Positions 59,990-64,000 of a stretch of DNA of 64,000 bases are shown piece after piece. Source of the DNA: Panax quinquefolius. Lineage: Eukaryota; Streptophyta; Magnoliopsida; Apiales; Araliaceae. A program made the translations under genes and the position numbers. The stretch lies in NCBI GenBank assembly GCA_020205615.1, contig JAINUW010000482.1, positions 479,501-543,500 on the forward strand, read 5' to 3'. The notes beneath the pieces were generated by a model. That model worked only from the letters and a program-made list of their open reading frames with translations, made no database searches and was not told where the DNA came from. The first letter of the stretch is position 1; each line of letters begins with the position of its first letter.

Positions 59990-61898
59990 TATTAGGTTTG
60001 TAATATTCAAGAATGCAATCAAATTGCAAAATAATGCGGAAGCGTGGGAAAATCGAGTTTAAAAATTTTACAAACCATATACGGATCACCCTTTATGCAC
60101 AATTATTAATTAAACAAAAAGATAACGAATGAGAATCATACCCTTGAAGATCGAGCTTCTTGGTACAAGTTCACCTCAATCCTTTTAGCGTTCAACTTGA
60201 ATCCACCGGGTTTGGTTCCTTCCTTTGATCGGCGTTAGCCACCCAAGTGTTTGGCCTCTAGAGGTGATCCACCAAGGAATAATAAAGATTCAAGAAATGG
60301 GTATTTGGCTCAAACCCTAGTTTTCTATCTCTATAGAAAAGCTCAAACCCTAGTTTTCTATCTCTATAGAAAAGAACGTACTCTCCAACAAATTGGAATT
60401 ATGTCGTATGTTGAAAAAGTCAACAACCCCACACCCATAATAAGACTCCTCTTATTTATAGATGTGGGCAACCCACCTTAACAATTAAGGAATTGAGATT
60501 TATTTAATTAATTAAATTCTTTTAATTAATTAAGCTCCCTAATCTTATTAGGGATAATTAATTAAACTCCTTTAACTAATTTTCCTTCCTAATTCAATTA
60601 GGAATAAATGAGAGTACTTATATTAAATTAATTCTTAAACTCTTTTAGAAATTAAAATAATAATAATTGTAATAATATTAATAAGACTCCTCTTATTAAT
60701 TTATATTTAATATTTCTAAAATATTAAATAATAAATATTAAGCTATTTAATTTTTTCTATCACCATAGATTAAATTAAATATACATAACATATTATTACG
60801 ATTATGCCATTAACTTCTTAAATAATTATTCTTCCTTTTATGGTGTGACCCTTTAGGTTCTCCATATTAACCAGGTTGTGAATAAATCAATTAGAACAAT
60901 TCTAATCTTATTTAAATAAATAAATTAAACAATTAATTTATTTAAATAAATAATATTTATTCTGATAGGGATAAGTCTCTCCTAGCGATCAGCGACTTTC
61001 CGGATAATATAGATTTCAACATTAATCATTAAAGAACCTTTGAGTAAATAGTTACCAAATACAATTCAATCCTTCCACCATCTGATGTCCCAATTAAATA
61101 TAAGACATGGAATTCTTGTCAAGTCTTATTTTATTTAATTATATGTATTTCGATCCTTAAATGCACAACACAAATAATGCAAATTAGAAACTCCTTTCTA
61201 ATTTCATTACGCCTTAACCCAAGGACTCTTTGGGTTGTCATTTATCGAATCACATAGGTCATTTCTCTTCTTTTAATAGAAGTGGTAGATTCTTTATTGA
61301 TCATACATTATCTCCATATATAACTTATTATACCCAAGCATACCCTTTGATATACCCTAATGGTCTTAAGGAATAAGTCAAAGTATAACTCATCATACAC
61401 AAGATACTATGATGATCTCAAGTCAAGGATCACTTGTACTACTATCACTCTGAGAATTTCTATTGTGAAGCAAGTAAAACTCCATTAGGTATTCCTTAGC
61501 GAGCCACGTCGAGTGAACTTATTCTCTAATAAGCACCTACATACTTGCTTTAGTGTCTCCACACAAATGATCATGAGATCAATCATCCTCATCCAATGAA
61601 GCAAGCAACGTATGTACCAATCTATCCGGATTCACTAATCCCCAATTTAGTAGTCCAATGATTGGGAACTAATTTAGTTTTAAGCTTTTAAGAATTTAGA
61701 TCTCATTAGAATGATCATCATCATTATTCTAAAAGCATTGCTTAAAACTATGGGTTTATCACATATTATAAAATAGCATCATGTAGATAATTAAAAGCCT
61801 TTAATAAATTAATACTTTTTATTAATAAATGAATAAGATTGTTACAAAGTATATGCTTTATCATCAAACATGATTGGCTTGTGTGCATACTACTTTCA
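59990..61898 (-). repeat. Copia-B 5' LTR
   Basis: 1909 bp, start TATTAGG (mutated from TGTTAGG), end CATACTACTTTCA. It carries a direct duplication of about 36 bp (CTCAAACCCTAGTTTTCTAT, 60308 and 60343) absent from the other LTRs. Confidence 0.9.
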
Positions 61899-61903
61899 AT
61901 CAA

Positions 61904-62216
61904 TCATCCTCATCCAATGAGCAAGCAACGTGCGTACCAATATATCCAGATTTACTAATCCCCTTTTTAGTAATCCATTGATTAGGAATATTTTAGTTTT
62001 AAGGTATCTAAGAATTTAAATTTCATTAGCATGATATCATCATGATTCTAAAAGCATTGCTTAAAACTATGGGTTTATCATATATTATTAAAATAGCACC
62101 ATGTAGATAATAAATGCCTTTAATAAATATTTCTTTTATTAATAAACAAATAAGATTGATTACAAAGTATATGTTTTATCATCATACTTGATTGGCTTGT
62201 ATGCATACTACTTTCA
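61904..62216 (-). repeat. Copia-A 5' LTR, outer part
   Basis: Begins TCATCCTCATCCAATGAGC, which follows AGATCAA in the uninterrupted 3' LTR (12633), and ends CATACTACTTTCA. It completes 49712-51257. Confidence 0.9.
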
Positions 62217-62221
62217 GAAGG
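62217..62221. repeat. Target-site duplication of Copia-A (right copy)
   Basis: GAAGG; the left copy is 11090-11094. Confidence 0.9.
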
Positions 62222-63397
62222 ATATGAGTGATTTTCTTTTAAGCTGTCATAAATTTGAAAATGTTTTTGAGTGAATCCCCTAAGGGTGTGAACACTCTTG
62301 AACGTTTGACCTCTCCACTCTTTGGCAAGGGGGGATTTGAAGACTGTGCTTGAAAAGGGGAATAGTTTTTCCTCTTAATAGGCAAGTTTTGATTGCCTTT
62401 TTGTCCTTGCAGTATCAAGGAAATATCCTCTTCTTTATTCTTATGGACCCTCCGAGGGTTATTCCCATAACTTCTAGATTGGATGTGCTCAGCTACGGCT
62501 TTTAAAGCGGTGAGGTCTTGAATCCCCATACTTCAATCCCATTTCTGTTATTTCTCCGTGCTTGATCATTTCTGAGATTGGCTTTCCTATTCCAGCTAGG
62601 ACTCTCTCATAAAATTGAGCTTCTTGAATATCTATAAAGGTCATCACCATTTTAGACTCTGTCATGGATGGGATAACTTGAGCATCCTGACGCCTCCATC
62701 TTTGCGTATACTCTCTAAATGACTCATAGACTTATTTCTTGACTTTGGTAATTTGATACTGGTCTGGAGCCATTTGAGTTTAAAAGTTGTATTGACTGAG
62801 GAAAGCATGGGCTAACTCCTCCCAACTGTAAATTTTGGAGTTATCCAATCTTGTGTACCATGCTTTGACTTCTCCAGTCAAACTTTTCCAAAATAGCTTC
62901 ATCCTCAGCTTTTCATCCTCGGTATAGGACCCGAGCTCTCCAATGAACACTTTTAAGTGGGTGTAAGGATCTCCCAATCCATCATATTTCTCAAAACCGG
63001 GGGTCTTAAATTTCTCCGAATAGTGAACCCCGGGGAAGATGCAAAGGTCTGAATATGAAACACTTCTGTTTGTTTCAATCCCTTTGATGGACCGAATTGT
63101 CTCTTCGATTTGTAGAACTTTCTTCTGAATATCACCGGTGTCTTGATCTTCTTTAAGATAGGTGATTTTAGGGGTTTTGTTGGTCTTCTTAATCTGAGAC
63201 TCAGGTGTTGGAACTTATCTATCCGGACCCTGGATTCCTCCATATATAGAGGGTTCTGTGTGGATGGGTATTTGTGGACCCTGAGTTGATTTGTGAAGTT
63301 CTTTGAGTAGAACAACCAACTCTGTAATTTGATTTCTTAATCCTTCGAACTCCTCGTGAGAGATAGAAGTAGGATTAGGCTGGCCACTTGTAGCCAT
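62222..63397 (-). pseudogene. T0 gag, N-terminal half
   Basis: Starts at ATG 63397 (MATSGQPNPTSISHEEFEGL), with a leucine-rich segment LRNQITELVVLLKEL that may form a coiled coil. After a stop and a shift come FEKYDG-type sequence, MGDPYTHLKVFIGELGSYTE and DEKLRMKLFWKSLTGEVKAW, the capsid core of Tat gag. The frame continues broken to 62529-62239 (VFTPLGDSLKNIF). The last codons before Copia-A read SLKENHSYP and join FHQQNPSGNG at 11094. Gag packages element RNA; at least five breaks make this copy dead. Confidence 0.82.
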
Positions 63398-64000
63398 GTC
63401 TGGCTGTAAGCTTAATGCCTTTTTAGACTTTGAATGGGTAACGAGACCAATCGTTTCCCTACAAAAAGACTTATGTAGTTTAGTTTGGGAAACATGGAAA
63501 TGTTACATGCTATGTAATATGTCCATTTTTTAGGAGTATTATCCTACAAAATGGATGTCAGTTGTTTTGATGACAGGATAGCATGACAGGTTTTGATATG
63601 AAAAGGAAAGCATGTTCACATTCTCTTTTATATTTTCCATTACTTTGAGATTGACATGGAAATTAAATTACAAGTAATTAAAATTACAGGTAATTGAAAA
63701 TGGGAAGGCATGAAGAGACTTCCATCCGCGTTTGGTTTATCAGATGCTAACCTATCTTAGGCTACTCTCGCTGCTTTTTGGCACGAAGGTCCCCAGATCA
63801 TCGTAATTTACTTGATGGGAAGTTGATCTGATCATTCAACTGGAGCGAATCTGGGTTGTCCCTTTCCTGAGCCTCATGGAATTAGTCTCCTGATGAGTCC
63901 AGTAATCAAACACCGACGGGATAGCCTCCTGGTGGAGGGACCACACAACATACATTCACATACATCACGTCTCACTATATAGAAATGATGACATGTGCGA
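63398..64000 (-). other. T0 leader upstream of gag
   Basis: Non-coding sequence on the 5' side of T0 gag, presumably its untranslated leader. I see no LTR boundary or primer site before the window ends, and no other gene. Confidence 0.5.

Larger units (their letters stand above)
51258..61898 (-). mobile_element. Copia-B: second, more decayed Copia element, with an extra chimeric LTR
   Basis: A sibling of Copia-A inserted into its 5' LTR (ATCAA at 51253-51257 and 61899-61903). Contents from left: chimeric LTR 51258-52822, true 3' LTR 52823-54708, pol and gag remnants 54722-57690, leader 57691-59989, 5' LTR 59990-61898. The chimeric unit arose by recombination between the LTRs of A and B. Confidence 0.88.
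11095..62216 (-). mobile_element. Copia-A: Copia LTR retrotransposon, heavily interrupted
   Basis: The outer bounds are TGTTAGG at 11095 and TTTCA at 62216, with target duplication GAAGG on both sides (11090-11094, 62217-62221). In minus-strand order: 5' LTR (62216-61904 and 51257-49712, split by Copia-B), primer site, leader (49711-48880 and 17907-16911, split by T2), gag-pol 16910-12987, polypurine tract and 3' LTR (12954-11095). The domain order gag, protease, integrase, RT, RNase H defines Copia. Removing the insertions leaves an element of roughly 8.6 kb. Confidence 0.9.

Overview
This window is plant nuclear DNA made almost entirely of nested LTR retrotransposons. I see no host single-copy gene, rRNA, tRNA or CRISPR array. 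Ty3-type elements of the Tat lineage, Ty3 chromoviruses with a C-terminal chromodomain, an antisense plant-mobile-domain (PMD) gene and Copia elements together point to a flowering plant with a repeat-rich, probably heterochromatic genome. I cannot name the species.

Nesting, from oldest to youngest. T0 is a degenerate Tat-lineage element on the minus strand, seen at 7961-11094 and 62222-64000. Copia-A (minus) split its gag and spans 11095-62216 (5-bp duplication GAAGG). Copia-B (minus, 51258-61898, duplication ATCAA) split the 5' LTR of Copia-A. T2, a large plus-strand Tat-like element (17913-48874, duplication GGAAG), sits in the leader of Copia-A. Inside T2 lie a small inverted-repeat element (19632-19865), the chromovirus G1 (minus, 20641-39161) and a solo LTR (43927-45492, duplication GTATA). 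The sibling chromovirus G2 (minus, 27832-37824) sits inside the 5' LTR of G1. At the left edge, T1 (the 3' part of a second copy of the T2 family, 1-5569) abuts a truncated LTR (X, 5570-7960) that interrupts the reverse transcriptase of T0.

Coding content. All polyproteins are broken by stops and frameshifts. G1 keeps a long RNase H-integrase frame. G2 keeps clear protease and RT frames. T1 and T2 carry an antisense PMD gene with two introns of about 80 bp; both copies are dead and share one in-frame stop.

Most unusual signals. (1) The T family is built of arrays of short hairpins whose stems change in compensating pairs between units and between copies, in the U3 region, in the TA-rich part of the LTR and before the polypurine tract. 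(2) The Copia leader carries three nested hairpins with one shared core and three different AT-rich stems. (3) The LTR at 51258-52822 is a B/A chimera that records unequal recombination between LTRs. (4) A deletion with GGT microhomology fused the 5' LTR of T2 to the LTR of G1 and removed most of the T2 pol gene.
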